Assembly (NCBI GenBank): GCA_030770425.1
Contig: JASJFT010000008.1
Location: 434,001 to 498,000 of the forward strand
Length of the DNA: 64,000 bases
Direction of reading: 5' to 3'
From: Darksidea phi
Taxonomy: Eukaryota > Ascomycota > Dothideomycetes > Pleosporales > Lentitheciaceae
A program made the translations under genes and the position numbers. How positions within the stretch are numbered: the first letter of the stretch is position 1; every line of letters begins with the position of its first letter. Below the pieces are notes generated by a model. That model was not told where the DNA came from. It made no database searches and worked only from the letters and a program-made list of their open reading frames with translations. Below are positions 11,918 through 24,175 of the stretch, piece by piece.

Positions 11918-14119
11918 GATGGGTTAAGAATGGAAAATGTTACGGGAATGAAAGAGACGGTAAACGCTGTTCGGGACTGTTGATGTATGTTCCCAGGGGA
12001 TCTGTCGAAGAGAACCACCACTCAAGTTCCGGATCGTCTCGGAGGTGCCGACACTGTTTACACAAAGAAGGCCTGCTGCAGGAGAGACAATGCAACCAGC
12101 GTTTGGCGAAAGCTATTGTAGGCGCTTGCTGCAGATGTCGGAACTAGATCTATCGTTTCAACCAACTTTGGCATCAGTGTTCTCGTCTCAATCCGCGTGC
12201 CAACACCCGATGTCGAGATACGCAAAACCGGATCCGAGGCAGTCTATCAGCTCCTCAACAAACGCCTCCTACCCAAAAGACGTGCATGGAAACCATTGCG
12301 CCGCGGGCGTATCGTCCGCTCGGCACGTTGCGACTCAGCTGCTAGGTCTAGCCGCAGGGGGCTACGGTTGAAACGCGTACACAGACGCTGTGGCTCAGGT
12401 ACCAGGCCTTAATTTTCGGCCTATTTTTCGTGTGGCGCATGAGGACATCCTTACCCGCGGAAGGCGTCAGCGTTAGCGCCCGGAAGATCTGGGGCCAAGC
12501 GTTTCTGGTCAGGGGGAAGCAAAAAACATCGTGATGTGTTGTCCGCCTTGGTACGGTTGTTACGCTTGGCTACCATCATATCTACCTCTCCGCCACAACG
12601 ACGAAAGGAGAAATTTCTTCACGACGGTATCGCACTGGCTAGCTCTGTATCTTGAATCAATGTTTCGATGCATAGGTATCGGGCCGAATACTTGGCTCTA
12701 GCTAAGGTAGTCCGTCCGGTCACGCACTAGTAGCTAGACCCCTTGCGCTAAAGCCTCGCGCGTAGGTGATGTCGGCTTGCCTCGGACGCTGAAGTTAGGC
12801 ACAAGGTCCGTGATTCGTTTCGGAAGAAAAATCAAAGTTTCGCTTCGCGGGGGGCGCCTTTGTTTTCGTCTCACCCACGAGAGTTCGGTGCCTGAGCCTT
12901 GGCCAGCCACCAGGCGGCACAACGTCCTGAATGTTATTGTTGTTGATTTGTTCTGATACGCAGCCGTTATGTGAGGCTTGCACAGGCGCGTCTCCTATGC
13001 TTGCTGTAGGACGGAGTAAACTCTGCGTCCTTTGCCTCGCCTTGGCTGTCGACAACGTGTGCCGGCCTTGTGCAGATCATAGATGAAGGAATAGATCAAA
13101 AACAAGTGGGTATCATACAATCGGATAACGCCCCCTATGGCTCCTTCACATGCGAGGAGCTCGCGTGCCGGACCGGGATTTTCGCTGTAAGCAGTCGTGT
13201 TCGTAATCTAGGAACAACACACGTTGCGATAACAAGGGCCCTTGTTGGAGGACTAGGGTTGCCGATGTTTTGGCGCGCAGACCGTACTGGAATCAGCAAC
13301 CAACCGAGAACGGCGCGGGATGGAAGGCACGAGCTTCAATAGTCTCCTAAAAAGTAGCACCACGCACCATTCATACATGTCTGAAATTGCAACGGGGAGT
13401 GCAACACGGCACAGCCGCACTTCGTGGCCTAAGGTCTTAGTCCATGTCACCTCTCACTTCGAGGGGATTATACTTTCGCTTGGACCCGGATGAGCCCATC
13501 TTTCGTCGCGTACCCCTGGCGTTAGCTACATTCTAAGCTACGTCAACAGAATTGGGCAGGCGTTCGAGACGCTGGATCGAGGAAGCGCCGTCCAGATATA
13601 GCAACCATTAGGCCGGAGAGGGACAAGCACAATGTCCTCGCGATATCAAACCGTATCTGAGCTCTGGTTCTGGAACCCGCCACCGCGTGAGAGGAGCCTG
13701 AATCGATAGCATCCTTCGCTAGAAGCGGGACTGCGTAGCGATGGGGACTGATAAGCTCCTTGAGCAGACTGATCGTGGCGAGCTGGCCCCACGCCACCCG
13801 CATGCAGATGGAGGTTCTGAAGTATTGATGACCCCTGGTGTCACATCTCAGACCTTGACCTACTCCAACAGGGATTGTGGACAGCGGAGGTTCCGTTCTC
13901 AGCAATCATTATCGTTCTCCCTCCGCAGTATTCATACCCTCTCTCTTGTCTAACCTTGTCCCTCGCTTCTTTGCCTGTCTTTCATTTCATCCATTCTGCC
14001 GTCGTTCCCCAGTCGCTGGTAAATTTGTTGCCAGGTAGGGCTACCTACCACCCACACTCGTTGAGCGTTTATCTTCCGCTCTTGTCGGTTACGCCTAATT
14101 TTCTGTTTACTTGATTAAT
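11918..14119. other. Divergent intergenic region between the GH16 and GT2 genes
   Basis: 2.2 kb without a supported gene. The right end (about 13910-14110) is strongly pyrimidine-rich, as is common in leaders of well expressed fungal genes, and precedes the GT2 start at 14120. Short frames at 12045-13450 on both strands show no domain. Confidence 0.55.
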
Positions 14120-17040
14120 ATGGCTCCCTATCTCTCCGCGGCGAACTCGACTCAATCGTCAAGAAGACCGTCGGTGGATGTTACACGCTCCGAAAACCGC
14201 TCAAGTCAATCGAGGTTCTCCCATGCTCACGATGTTCGTCGCATTACAGCAAAGATTGATGACGATACCAGATATCGGGCTGTAAGTGACCATCTGCAAA
14301 TGACATCTCCATGCATCGTTCAATCCTTGCGTGTCCATAATGAGACTAACTCGGTAACTCGTAGATCGTGAAGCATCTCCATGCGAAAGCATGCTCCATG
14401 CGATGGATGATACATGGCCCGGTGCCGCCCGGCATCTGCGCAGGTGTCTTAATCAGAAAGACCATGGGTGACTTTGCATCCGAGCCCGCACAAGTCGAGC
14501 CTGGATTGCTCCAGGCCGTCAAGCAGATCAATCCCGGAGTCGCCTTGACAATGTCCACTGAAGGAACAGACGCTGTGTTCGACGTACTCGACCCCATCGA
14601 AAATGAACTATTCTTCCAGAACGGATCTCAAGTTCAAATTTACGAATCCATGGCTGAGATAGCTCAGTCGACTACGATCAAGAAGTTCCAGTACGCTGCC
14701 CTTATCCGCCAAGAACGAGTGCTTCTTGTTTGGCACGATGACCTCGGCGCCATCTTGTCGCAGGCGATGGAAGTCGAATCAAGAATGCTAGCGCTTATCT
14801 GGGGTACATCCAAGTCGCCCTTTGGTATGGCAACAAATCCTTTCTCTACCGGTGCCAACTCGGGCATGACATCCGAGGTCAACCTGACTTTAGACAAGGA
14901 AAAGGATGTCGAGGTCAACACCGACGAAGTACAGCAAGAAAGTGACCCCGAGGCGGGTCCGCGTGAGTCATTGGCTCGCCCACTCGTGCTCACAAGCTCA
15001 ATATTCGTCGGCTTTGCCACGATGGCGATCATACTGCTCGTCGTCGGCCTCGGAAATCGTGCGATTGCTTTACAGACCATAACTGACAAGGCTATGATTC
15101 GTCTCGCACTTATCGCAACAGAGCCGATGTTTTTGTTGTTCGGTCTATTTTTTGTCATCGTCATCTTTGGCAACATTTTCCAGATGATTGGCCCCGTCAC
15201 CACTATCAAAACGAACTCTCGGTTCTACTCCGCGATCAAGCCTAATTTATCCCAAGCGCGCTCTCTTGGATTCCGACCTCCGCCGATCACGATTCAAATG
15301 CCCATCTACACCGAGTCTCTGGAGGGTGTGGTCAAGCCGACCGTGACCAGTCTGAATGCTGCCATCTCTTACTACGAGTCTCGTGGTGGAACTGCACGTA
15401 TCTTCATGAATGACGATGGTATGGCTGTCCGCACCGCTGAGGAGAACAAGGAATTCCTCGAGTTCTTTAAAGCCAACAACATCGGATGGGTTTCGCGTCC
15501 TAAGCACAACTCCGACGGTTTCATCCGTAAGGGTAAGTTCAAGAAGGCCTCCAACATGAACTTCGCCCTCAACATCTCGAACCGGGTTGAGGATGCTCTT
15601 CAAAATGCTATCAATTCTCGTTTGGAGAAAGAGGAAGGCATCAGTGAAGACGAGGAGGCCAGGTTGTACGAGGAGGCCTTGAAGCAGGTTCTCGACTCGG
15701 ATCCGCGTGCTAAAGCTGGTGGCAATATTCGAATGGGCGAGATCATTTTGATCGTCGATTCCGATACTCGTGTCCCAGAAGATTGTTTGATGTACGGTGC
15801 AGCTGAGATGTTCCTTTCTCCTGAAGTTGCCATCATCCAGCACAGCACTGGTGTCATGCAGGTCTCTTGGGACTATTTCGAGAACGCGATCACCTACTTT
15901 ACTAACCTCGTTTACTCTGCCATCCGCTTCTCCGTCGGTAGTGGCGAGGTTGGTCCTTTCGTCGGTCACAATGCCTTTCTCCGCTGGCAAGCCGTACAGT
16001 CAGTCGGTAACCCCCCAGAAGAAGATGGGTATGTCGCTTTCTGGTCAGAGAGCCATGTGTCAGAAGATTTCGATATCGCGCTTCGGTTACAGGTTAAGGG
16101 AAACATTGTCCGTCTCGCCAGTTACCACGGTGATGGTTTTAAGGAAGGTGTCTCGCTAACCCTCTATGACGAACTTAACCGATGGGAGAAGTGAGTATCC
16201 ACAGCGCACTTCTGCGGCTAGTCCGACTGATTGTGTTCCAGATACGCTTATGGCTGCAATGAACTTGTGTTCAACCCCATCTATACATGGTTGTGGCGCG
16301 GACCCTTCACCAAGCTCTTCCGGACCTTCCTCTTCTCCAATATCCAGTTGTCATCCAAGTTGACCATCGTCGGTTATATCTCGTCTTGTATGTAAAATCG
16401 CGCCAGATGGGCAAGCAGTCGCTGATCTTTACCAGACTATGCTATCGCTTCATCTGTCCCATTCGGTGTCCTCAACTACTTCTTGATCGGTTGGTTCAAT
16501 GGCGAGCTTGACAAGTATTACGTTGAGTCTTGGAAGAGTAAGTGAACCCCACAGAACCCCGATTGCTGGTAGTAACCATGTACAGTCTTTGTATCACTCC
16601 TCCTTGTCTTCAATGTTATGTCCAACGTATCGCTCGCGATCTTGAGGTACCGTCTCGGCGAGAAGGGTTTGCTCCAAGCTCTCGTCGAGAATTTCAAGTG
16701 GATGCCGCTTTTCGTCATATTCTTCGGCGGTCTCTCCTTCCACGTTGCCCTGGCAATTTTGTCCCACATGTTTTGCATCGACATGAACTGGGGCGCGACC
16801 TCCAAGGAGAAGGACGACTCCAACTTCTTCGCAGAGATGCCGAAGATCTTCTCCCGCTTCAAGTGGATGTATATGGTGATGATCCCGCTGATCGGCGGCA
16901 TGATCTACCTCGGCTGCTTTGCGCCTCCCGGCTGGGATATTTCCGGCTTCACCGCCACGGTACCTATGGCCACAATCATCATCTCCCACTGCCTGTTCCC
17001 CTTCGCACTGAATCCATCGCTCATGGTGTTCAACTACTAG
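14120..17040 (+). CDS. Family 2 polysaccharide synthase, ZtGT2-like
   Basis: Five exons (14120-14281, 14365-16190, 16242-16387, 16436-16537, 16586-17040) encode 896 aa; introns are 83, 51, 48 and 48 nt. A hydrophilic N-terminal half (1-255) with an acidic linker is followed by two transmembrane segments (about 260-285 and 305-330), the GT2 catalytic domain and several C-terminal transmembrane segments. Processive GT-A motifs are visible: Asp404-Asp405 (FMNDDG), Asp519-Ser-Asp521 (VDSDTR), Glu621-Asp622 (SEDFD) and an ELNRW acceptor-site motif at about 657-661, matching D, DxD, (E/T)D and (Q/R)xxRW. From memory it most resembles the fungal GT2 proteins needed for hyphal growth on solid surfaces in Zymoseptoria tritici and Fusarium graminearum. 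The polymer made is unknown. The in-frame TTG at 14111 was rejected in favour of ATG 14120. Confidence 0.88.
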
Positions 17041-17242
17041 AAATCACCGATATAAAAGCTTGGATAGACAGGTGTTTGGTGTTCCGTTCGAGAAAATTGG
17101 TCTTGGGATGGTTTCGGATGGTATTACACAAGAACATGAAGTACATATTACGTGTTGTTCGGTGGAAGTGAGACAGAGCCTTGCACTATATGTTAATGTT
17201 TAATCTGATATATGGGCCGGCTCCAGAAAATGTACCATATGT

Positions 17243-18076
17243 TCAACATGGGTGAAATTGCATGTTGTTGTGCTTGCTGTCAGTGAATGCATCATACGCT
17301 CGTTCCCACTGCGAGGTGAGGTGCCTTGCCACCCCAAGGAAGCCGCTATGACTTTGGTCAAAGGTATCCTCGCGACCATCGAAATACCAGTCGACGTATT
17401 TATGCTCGCCATCAAGTCTAATGTTCACGTCCACGTCTTCGGTAGTACGATGAACGTAGATTGTCTGCATTCCCACAGCCTTTGCTGCCTCCAGGTCGTA
17501 CAGATGAGAAGCGACCATGTAGCAGTGTTTGGGTAGGAGCTGGACGAGATTCATCGCCTTGCAATAGATTGCTGGATCTGGCTTCGTCAAGCTAAGGAGC
17601 TCGGAAGATAAAAGCGTGTGGAATGGAATCCCAGACGATTGCGCAATGTCGAGCTGGAGACGAGTCGTCCCATTTGCCAGAACCACGAGAAACCACTTCT
17701 GGTCCTCTCGCAGCTTGCATAGAGCAGGTACCACATCCGGCTATGGTTTCTGTATATGCCATTGGTGAACGAGCCGGCTTCGCGCGTCTTCACTCCAGAC
17801 ATCGAGACCGATACCCCGCTCCCGCAAGAGCCGGTCGAGTACTCGGCGGTGAGTTATATCGATATCTTCAGCGTGCCCACCGTTTCGGAAGCGAGCATGT
17901 ATTTCTTCGAAGAAGCCCTCGCGCCAGGCGATAGCGAGTTGCCGAATCTCCGTCTCAGCGGGGTCCAGCGAAGGATGTTTGGGCAATGACCGGAGTAGCG
18001 GCAGTAGTGAGGACAGCCAGTCGCAGCATGTGCCCATCATATCGAAGAAAATAGCCTTTTGCTCCGATGCCGCCAT
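17243..18076 (-). pseudogene. Haloacid dehalogenase (type II)-like gene with one in-frame TAG
   Basis: One continuous minus-strand frame of 278 codons (including the terminal stop) is interrupted only by TAG at 17741-17743, with no splice signals that could remove it. All HAD motifs are otherwise present: DMMGT near residues 12-16 (Asp nucleophile), LANGTTR (motif II), TKPDP (Lys, motif III) and ASHLYDLEAA (motif IV). L-2-haloacid dehalogenases and relatives carry a conserved Trp where the TAG lies, within a P-W-P-D motif; here the frame reads QKP, stop, PDVVPAL. The change is therefore most simply TGG to TAG. Read on the plus strand it is CCA to CTA, that is CpA to TpA. It is divergent from the sugar porter at 18578, with 501 bases between. 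It could be a recent null allele, a sequencing error, or a codon restored at the RNA level. Confidence 0.8.
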
Positions 18077-18577
18077 GATGGCTGGATTGAAAACGATGCT
18101 TGAGCGGTCTGAACTAAAGACAAGGCGAATGGTTTGGGCTGGACGCCTCCAAGCAGTTAGCGTAGCGTGAGTCATTGGCGCAAGATTCGGAAAACCTTCC
18201 GCGCATCGCTCTTCTTATTTCCGCGACTGTCATTTGCAGCTTGTCCATCCTGGTGCCTCGGCCCATGGCTGCAATTTCAGTATTACAGACAGCAGAGCAG
18301 CACCTACAGTGCTGTAGCACGAATTCTCCAGGCCTAGGTGCTGGCAAAGTATATCCATACCCCATGGGGTTCTCGCACGGGGAAATGTTGCAGCAGAGCG
18401 TGTGGGGCCTATGTAAGCCCTCTGGTGGGGCGGAAGATTAGCAAGCGAAGCATCCCCTCCAAAAACACAGATCGATGTGCCATCTTTTAAGGCTCGCACC
18501 CTCTGAGACCTACTGCAGCCGAGTTCTGACGACCGGAGGCGAGGCCTACTGGTGCTACGCCGTATAATCTATCTACC
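18077..18577. promoter_or_regulatory. Shared divergent promoter region
   Basis: 501 bases between the start codons of the dehalogenase-like gene (-) and the MFS sugar porter (+). No gene is supported inside. Shared control of the two genes is inference from the head-to-head layout. Confidence 0.4.
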
Positions 18578-20301
18578 ATGGCGATTTTGAACATTGAGAG
18601 CTCGTTATGGGCCAATCGTAGATGTCTTCTCATCTGCTGCATTGTGTCTATCTCCAACATGCAGTATGGCTTCGACACCGCAGCTGTCGGCGCCTTCCAG
18701 GTTTGTCCTATCGAATCCTCCAGATTACTGTCTGCTGAATTTTTACAGGCCATGCCTGGATTCCTAGTGGTATTTGGCTACCCGGATCCTAAGAATCCCA
18801 TCGGCTATGGGATAGACAGCACGGTTCAACAGCTCATCGCGTCACTCCTCACTCTTGGTAGCTTCATGTCAGCACTCCTGGCTGGCTCATTTGCTGCATA
18901 CTTCGGTCGTCGACAAGGCATATGGTGTGCCTGTGTACTCAATGCTGTGGCATGTGCCATCCAAATTGGCACTGAGTCGACCGGTGCCCTGTATTTTGGG
19001 CGCCTCTTACTAGGAGTTGCCAACGGCTTCCTGGTCACCTTCTCGAATGTCTATACATCCGAGGCTTCGCCGGCCCACCTTCGCGGTGTCATTGTAGCCC
19101 TCTTTGCGTACTGGGTTAACATCGGTTCAATATTCGGCGCTTTAGTGGTCAACTACACCAAGAACAGGACGGATAAGAACTCGTATCGCATTCCGCTCGC
19201 ATGTCTGTACATTGTCCCTACAATCCTCGCAATCGGTCTCTTCTTCGTACCGGAGAGTCCAAGGTGGTTACTTCACAAAGGACGGCAGGAGGAAGCCAGA
19301 CGTTCTTTCGAGACGCTCCGCGGCAGTACCCTTGCACGCGAAGATACAGAACTTGAGTGGTCGGAAATGGTACGAGGCGTGGAGGAGGAGCAGCGAAATG
19401 CAAACGCCGTCTCATGGATGGATATGTTCAAAGGTACGCCAACATTAGCGGACTGTGCTACTAGTATTAACCGCATATCCCCTGTGTAGGTCATGACCTT
19501 CGTCGTACCCTACTCTGTTATGGCATGATCGCTTGTCAAACAGCGTCAGGCGTGTGGTTTTTAATCGCCTACACTACCTATTTCTTCCGCATTGCTGGCA
19601 TCAGCAAAGCCTTCGAGTACTCCATTTTAAAGACGTGCATCGGTTTCATCGGCGTTAACGCCGGCATGTACGCCATGAAGAACCTCGTCGGCCGCCGTGC
19701 CATCTTGATGATCGGAGCGACGGCATGTGGAATTTGCATGTTAGCCTCTGCAATCGCCACTACAGTCAACAGGACCTCAGACGAGACGGGCAAAGTTTTG
19801 GTCGCTTTCATGGCGCTATTTATGTTTTTCTACAATGGCTGCGTGGGTGGAGCCAGCTATCCGGTGGCTACTGAGCTCGTCAGCTCTAGATTGAGGGCTT
19901 GGACTGTTGGTACGGCGACGTCGCTTGGGTATGTCCTCGCTTGGCTCACCGGGTTCTGCACTCCGTACTTTATTAACCCGAAAGACTTGAATTGGGTAAG
20001 TTTGTCTTGAATTATCTAAATAACACGTATGTTGACGGAATGACAGGGGGCACAATATTGCTACATTTGGGCCGCATCGAATTTCGTCTGCGTCATCTTC
20101 TTCTACCTCTTTATGCCCGAGATGAAGGGCAGATCACTCGAAGAACTAGACGAGATTTTCGAAGCAGGTGTGCCCGCGCGCAAGTTCACGCAGTACCGGT
20201 GTAGGATCCTTCAAGATGCGAAGCAAGATGTTAGCGCGCTTGGCCTAGAGAAGGTGCAACTAGAGACTACTGTGATTGAACGTGCGGAAAAATCGGCATA
20301 G
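18578..20301 (+). CDS. MFS sugar porter (hexose/glycoside-type)
   Basis: Four exons (18578-18700, 18749-19433, 19490-19995, 20047-20301) encode 522 aa. Family signatures are clear: YGFDTAAVGAFQ in helix 1, FGRRQ after helix 2, PESPRWLLHKGR after helix 6 and a GRR motif in the second half. Twelve transmembrane helices are expected in the plasma membrane, with sugar-proton symport the usual mechanism. The first intron (18701-18748) is 48 nt, a multiple of three and free of stops, so retention would add 16 residues between AFQ and AMPGF, breaking a conserved stretch; splicing is therefore preferred. The C-terminal 60 residues are hydrophilic and cytoplasmic. The substrate is not assignable beyond sugar or related polyol. 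Confidence 0.9.
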
Positions 20302-20657
20302 AGCGCGTCTTTCAGCAACTGTATGTGAACGATGAATGGTTGTTGCTCCGCACCTACGTCTGATTGATGGAATGGACATTGCATAGGGCGCGGAAGACAT
20401 GGTGGTGATGACGTAACGCCCATTAGTAATGCTACATATTTAAACCCCACATGCAAGTCATTTTAAAAATCAAACGATCACCACGTAGGTTACATGAGAG
20501 CAGTGTAGGTACATATATACATATGGGATGATCTCGTTGGAGCCGGGCGCACTACATTCGAGCACAAACGATTCCAAGGTCGCCACTTTCTTGTGATCAC
20601 AATTTACCAGTTACGTTATCTGGCATAGGCCGGGCGGACTACTCTCCTCTACTCGAA
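20302..20657. other. Intergenic region
   Basis: 356 bases between the sugar porter and the ACS-like gene on the same strand. It contains the 3' end of the first and promoter of the second; nothing else is seen. Confidence 0.5.
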
Positions 20658-22078
20658 ATGGCAGAGCCGACGCTATCTAATCGTGCAAGTCAAGCGAGCA
20701 TTGAAGCCGCAGCAGAAAGTGTGCGTACCTGAAATTCAATTTCCGAGCTCTCGTCTGGATGGCTGCTTCCCATAGAAATCCGTTGCTGATTGTCTAGGCG
20801 GTGTGGAATGTTCTCTCGAATCTATGGCATCCCGTTACCAATCCAAGTGGCTTCGTTTCCCTCGGCGTCGCAGAAAACTCGCTCATGCACAGCGAGCTCC
20901 GCGACTTCCTTAACAACAAACCACTCGTAGATGAAAGAGCTCGAAGCCTTACTTACGGCGACGGACCGTGCGGCTCTCTGCCCCTCCGATCAACACTTGC
21001 CCGCTTTCTTACTAGTTATCTCAAGGCTGTGACACCAGTAGAAGCGGAGCAGCTCATGGTAACTAACGGCCTCAGCTCGGCGATAGAGCATTGTTCGTGG
21101 GCACTTGCAGATGCTGGTGAGGGCATTCTATTGGGAAGGCCGTATTATCGCGCTTTCTTGCCCGATATCGGGTTAAGGTCCGGTGTTAAGGTTGTTCCGG
21201 TGGCTTTTGGAGGTTTGGACCCTTGTGGAATGGATTGCGTAACAAAATATGAAGAAGCGCTACTCAAATCGAACCAAGCAGGCGTTAAGGTCAAGGGATT
21301 GATGCTATGCCACCCGCACAATCCTCTCGGACGTTGCTACTCGCGAGAAACGATGATCGAACTTATGAAGCTCTGCCAAAAGTATCGGATCCACCTCATC
21401 AGTGACGAGATCTACGCACTTTCCGTATGGGAGAATATCACCGACGATCTTCCCTCTCAACCAACGCCCTTTCAATCCGCTTTATCGATCAAAACCGCGG
21501 GTATCATTGACTCTTCGCTCATCCACGTCCTCTGGGGTTTCTCGAAAGATTTCGGTTCGAATGGCATTAGGCTTGGGGCGATCATCTCGCAGAGAAACCC
21601 CGCTATGCTGATGGCAATGCAAACGTGTGGTCTTTATTCGAGTCCGTCTTCACTGACGGAGAATGCGGCCATCTCGCTGCTTTCGGACCCAGCGTTTCTC
21701 TCAGCTTATATCAAAGCCAACCAAGAGCGTCTTTCCAAAGCACATGCGCACGCAGTTGATATGCTGCGCAGATATGGCATTGAGCATCTGCCTGGTGCAA
21801 ATGCGGCGTTCTTCCTATGGCTCAATTTGGGTAAGAAGTTTTTGGAGAACGCACAGGAGAAACAACCACCGGGGGGTATAGTTATTGGAGCAGGACAAGA
21901 AAACAAGATTACCCAAACGATTTACGACCGGTTGATGGAAAAGAAAGTGTTCCTCGTTCTCGGCGACGCAGCGGGTGCAGAAGCGCCGGGCTGGTTTAGA
22001 TTGGTGTTCAGTCAGGCGCCGGAGTTGGTGGAAGAAGGTGTTAAAAGAGTTGCTGAAGCATTGAAAACAGATTCATGA
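20658..22078 (+). CDS. PLP-dependent aminotransferase class I/II, ACC-synthase-like
   Basis: Two exons, 20658-20720 and 20798-22078 (intron 77 nt, GTGCGT...CTAG), encode 447 aa. The fold type I PLP signature is present: LMLCHPHNPLGR with Asn196, LISDEIYALSVW with Asp224 and the Schiff-base Lys271 in GFSKDFG. Spacing and the SKDFG motif resemble the 1-aminocyclopropane-1-carboxylate synthase-like branch in fungi. Most members there have not been shown to make ACC, and some act as aminotransferases or lyases in secondary pathways. Cytosolic. It shares orientation with the upstream sugar porter, 356 bases away. The first 21 residues depend on the splice model; the ATG at 20658 gives the only short leader that reaches the conserved start. 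Confidence 0.87.
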
Positions 22079-24175
22079 GAGTTTCAGGGAAAGGACGTTG
22101 AGGTGTCGCATTTCGGCCTGTTGGAGGTCGAATCTCGGGAGGTGAGTATCATCAGGTGTTTTCGACCCGTCACGCATACTTATCGGAGAGAAGGTGTTAA
22201 TACTAATAATTCGATAGGGGGCTAGCGTATCACACGATACTGAACACTTGCAGTCGAAGTTGCTGCTCGCACAAGAAATTAAATTGCAAACTAGTGGGCC
22301 TACTCTTGCCATAGTCTTAATACGCGACGTCTCGTTTCCACGTATCAAGGTATCTGCGCTCATAGTGTACCACCAGGACAGCGCAGTGTTCGTCGGTTTT
22401 GGTATTAATTGCTTTTTCTAGGCAAGAGTACGGCGGTATGCGAGTCGTGACACGTTAGGAGATGCGAATCGCGCAAACTTTGACCGTCTACAGACTGACA
22501 AACTTCAGAACAACTGCGGCTGATATCGACGAACCGTACCGCGAAGATACACAGCACCCGACAGTTAAGGGGCATTGCCTCTTATGAACGTTTTGTAATT
22601 AGCATGGTTAGAACATGCGAGTCGTGCAGCAACACCATTGGTCGACGGTATTGAGGCGCACTGCGGATCTATGCAACAAACAATGGCTTTTCCTATTTCT
22701 ACTTGTATCAGAAACGGGTTTGAATAAGTTGAATGGAACGCGCGACTCGCCATCAACATTTATCATCCATGGGACGATGGACATCAAGGACTACGGGCGC
22801 CGAAGGTACCCCGGGGAGTCGCAGCATTTGCCACTTTAATTCCCAAGCCAGAAGAATTTTCAACAATGCTAATGAGAGGGGTGCAGCGACCCGAGTTGAG
22901 CGTACAAGTCGTCACGGAGCGGTTTCGGATGCAATTGGGAGGAGTCGTAGTGTGCTATGCTAGCATATAGCATTCGACACTTCGGCACAGGGTTTCAAGA
23001 CAGGAAAAAGAAAGATGTAACCCGGTGTTAGACAGGTGGGGCATACGAGAACTATGTGGTATGACCCGCCGAAGCGTCCGAAGCAAGACCTGGTAGTTTG
23101 CGTCGCGGAGTCCCGCCAATGTTTAGAGCAACCGGCGCCTTGCAGAGAGATTGCCACAACATGGCATATTCGACTGTTAAATGCGATTTGTGGCTGACAT
23201 CATTAAAGAAAATACGGTAGGTCTACCTTTGGTTGCACTGCAATCGCTCACAGCCAACGACAACTCTCCAGTAAATGTCATGATAGAAATTGAAGCTTGT
23301 AAACATGGTCGCAGCCAAGTTCTACAAGACGTGTCATTTAGGAAGTGACATGGTAAGTTTTATGACGGTGTACTATGAGGTAACACTGCATTTGACACTT
23401 TCCTGAGCTGATTGCCCCGCCAGGAAAAAGTTGGACGAGGATGGGGGTGAAGAGTGACATAGTGCGCTACTGCGTACCAGACCCAGAGTTGGTATTAAGA
23501 GCCGACTCACGAAGGTGCATAGATAGAAATACTAGTCGCCGAACATTCTCCAGACACCGACCATGCCTCCAAAGCTTTCTCAGCTTCCTAAGGAAATTTT
23601 CAAAGGTCTTCAGTCCGACACGAACGCCCGCGCGCAACCTACCCGAAACATCAATGCGAACTCTCCATTGGTCCCGATTAAATATCAGTGGCGAATAATC
23701 CAAGGCGCCACCGCCAGTCCGGCACCAGCGCAACCATGGACACGTTGGTCGTCGTCATTGGCATCGAGTCTTGCGCAACCAATCATATATATTCTGATTC
23801 GAACACCGGCCGCTGCAACAGGCGCTTCGAAGATGCAAGATGCGTCCAGCGCACCATGAGGGGAACATGCAGGCCTGTCATCAACAAGTGTTTGGTTGAA
23901 AGTGGTACGTGCTATGGGCGGCTGGAGCGCTGAGTCGCGGAGTGTGGGCGATAAAGCATGAATAGAAATTTGTGTTTGGTACCTAGCAAGAACAATGGAC
24001 GGATACATAGCAGACTAACAACGCTATTGTGTTTTCGTACCCAAAAGCCACCAGATGTTACATTCTTTTCGCTTTGTATTGCTCCGACGCCGCCGCAAAG
24101 AGATACGCTTCGAAACAACCCGCCTAAGAGAGAAACAACTTCGTGAATAGCATTGTACAAACTTCAACACCTTCA
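22079..24175. other. Gene-poor intergenic region
   Basis: 2.1 kb between the convergent ACS-like (+) and aquaporin (-) genes. Several frames of 60-110 codons occur, for example on the plus strand at 22733-22963 and 23563-23859, but none has a domain, a signal peptide or a convincing splice partner. Confidence 0.5.
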
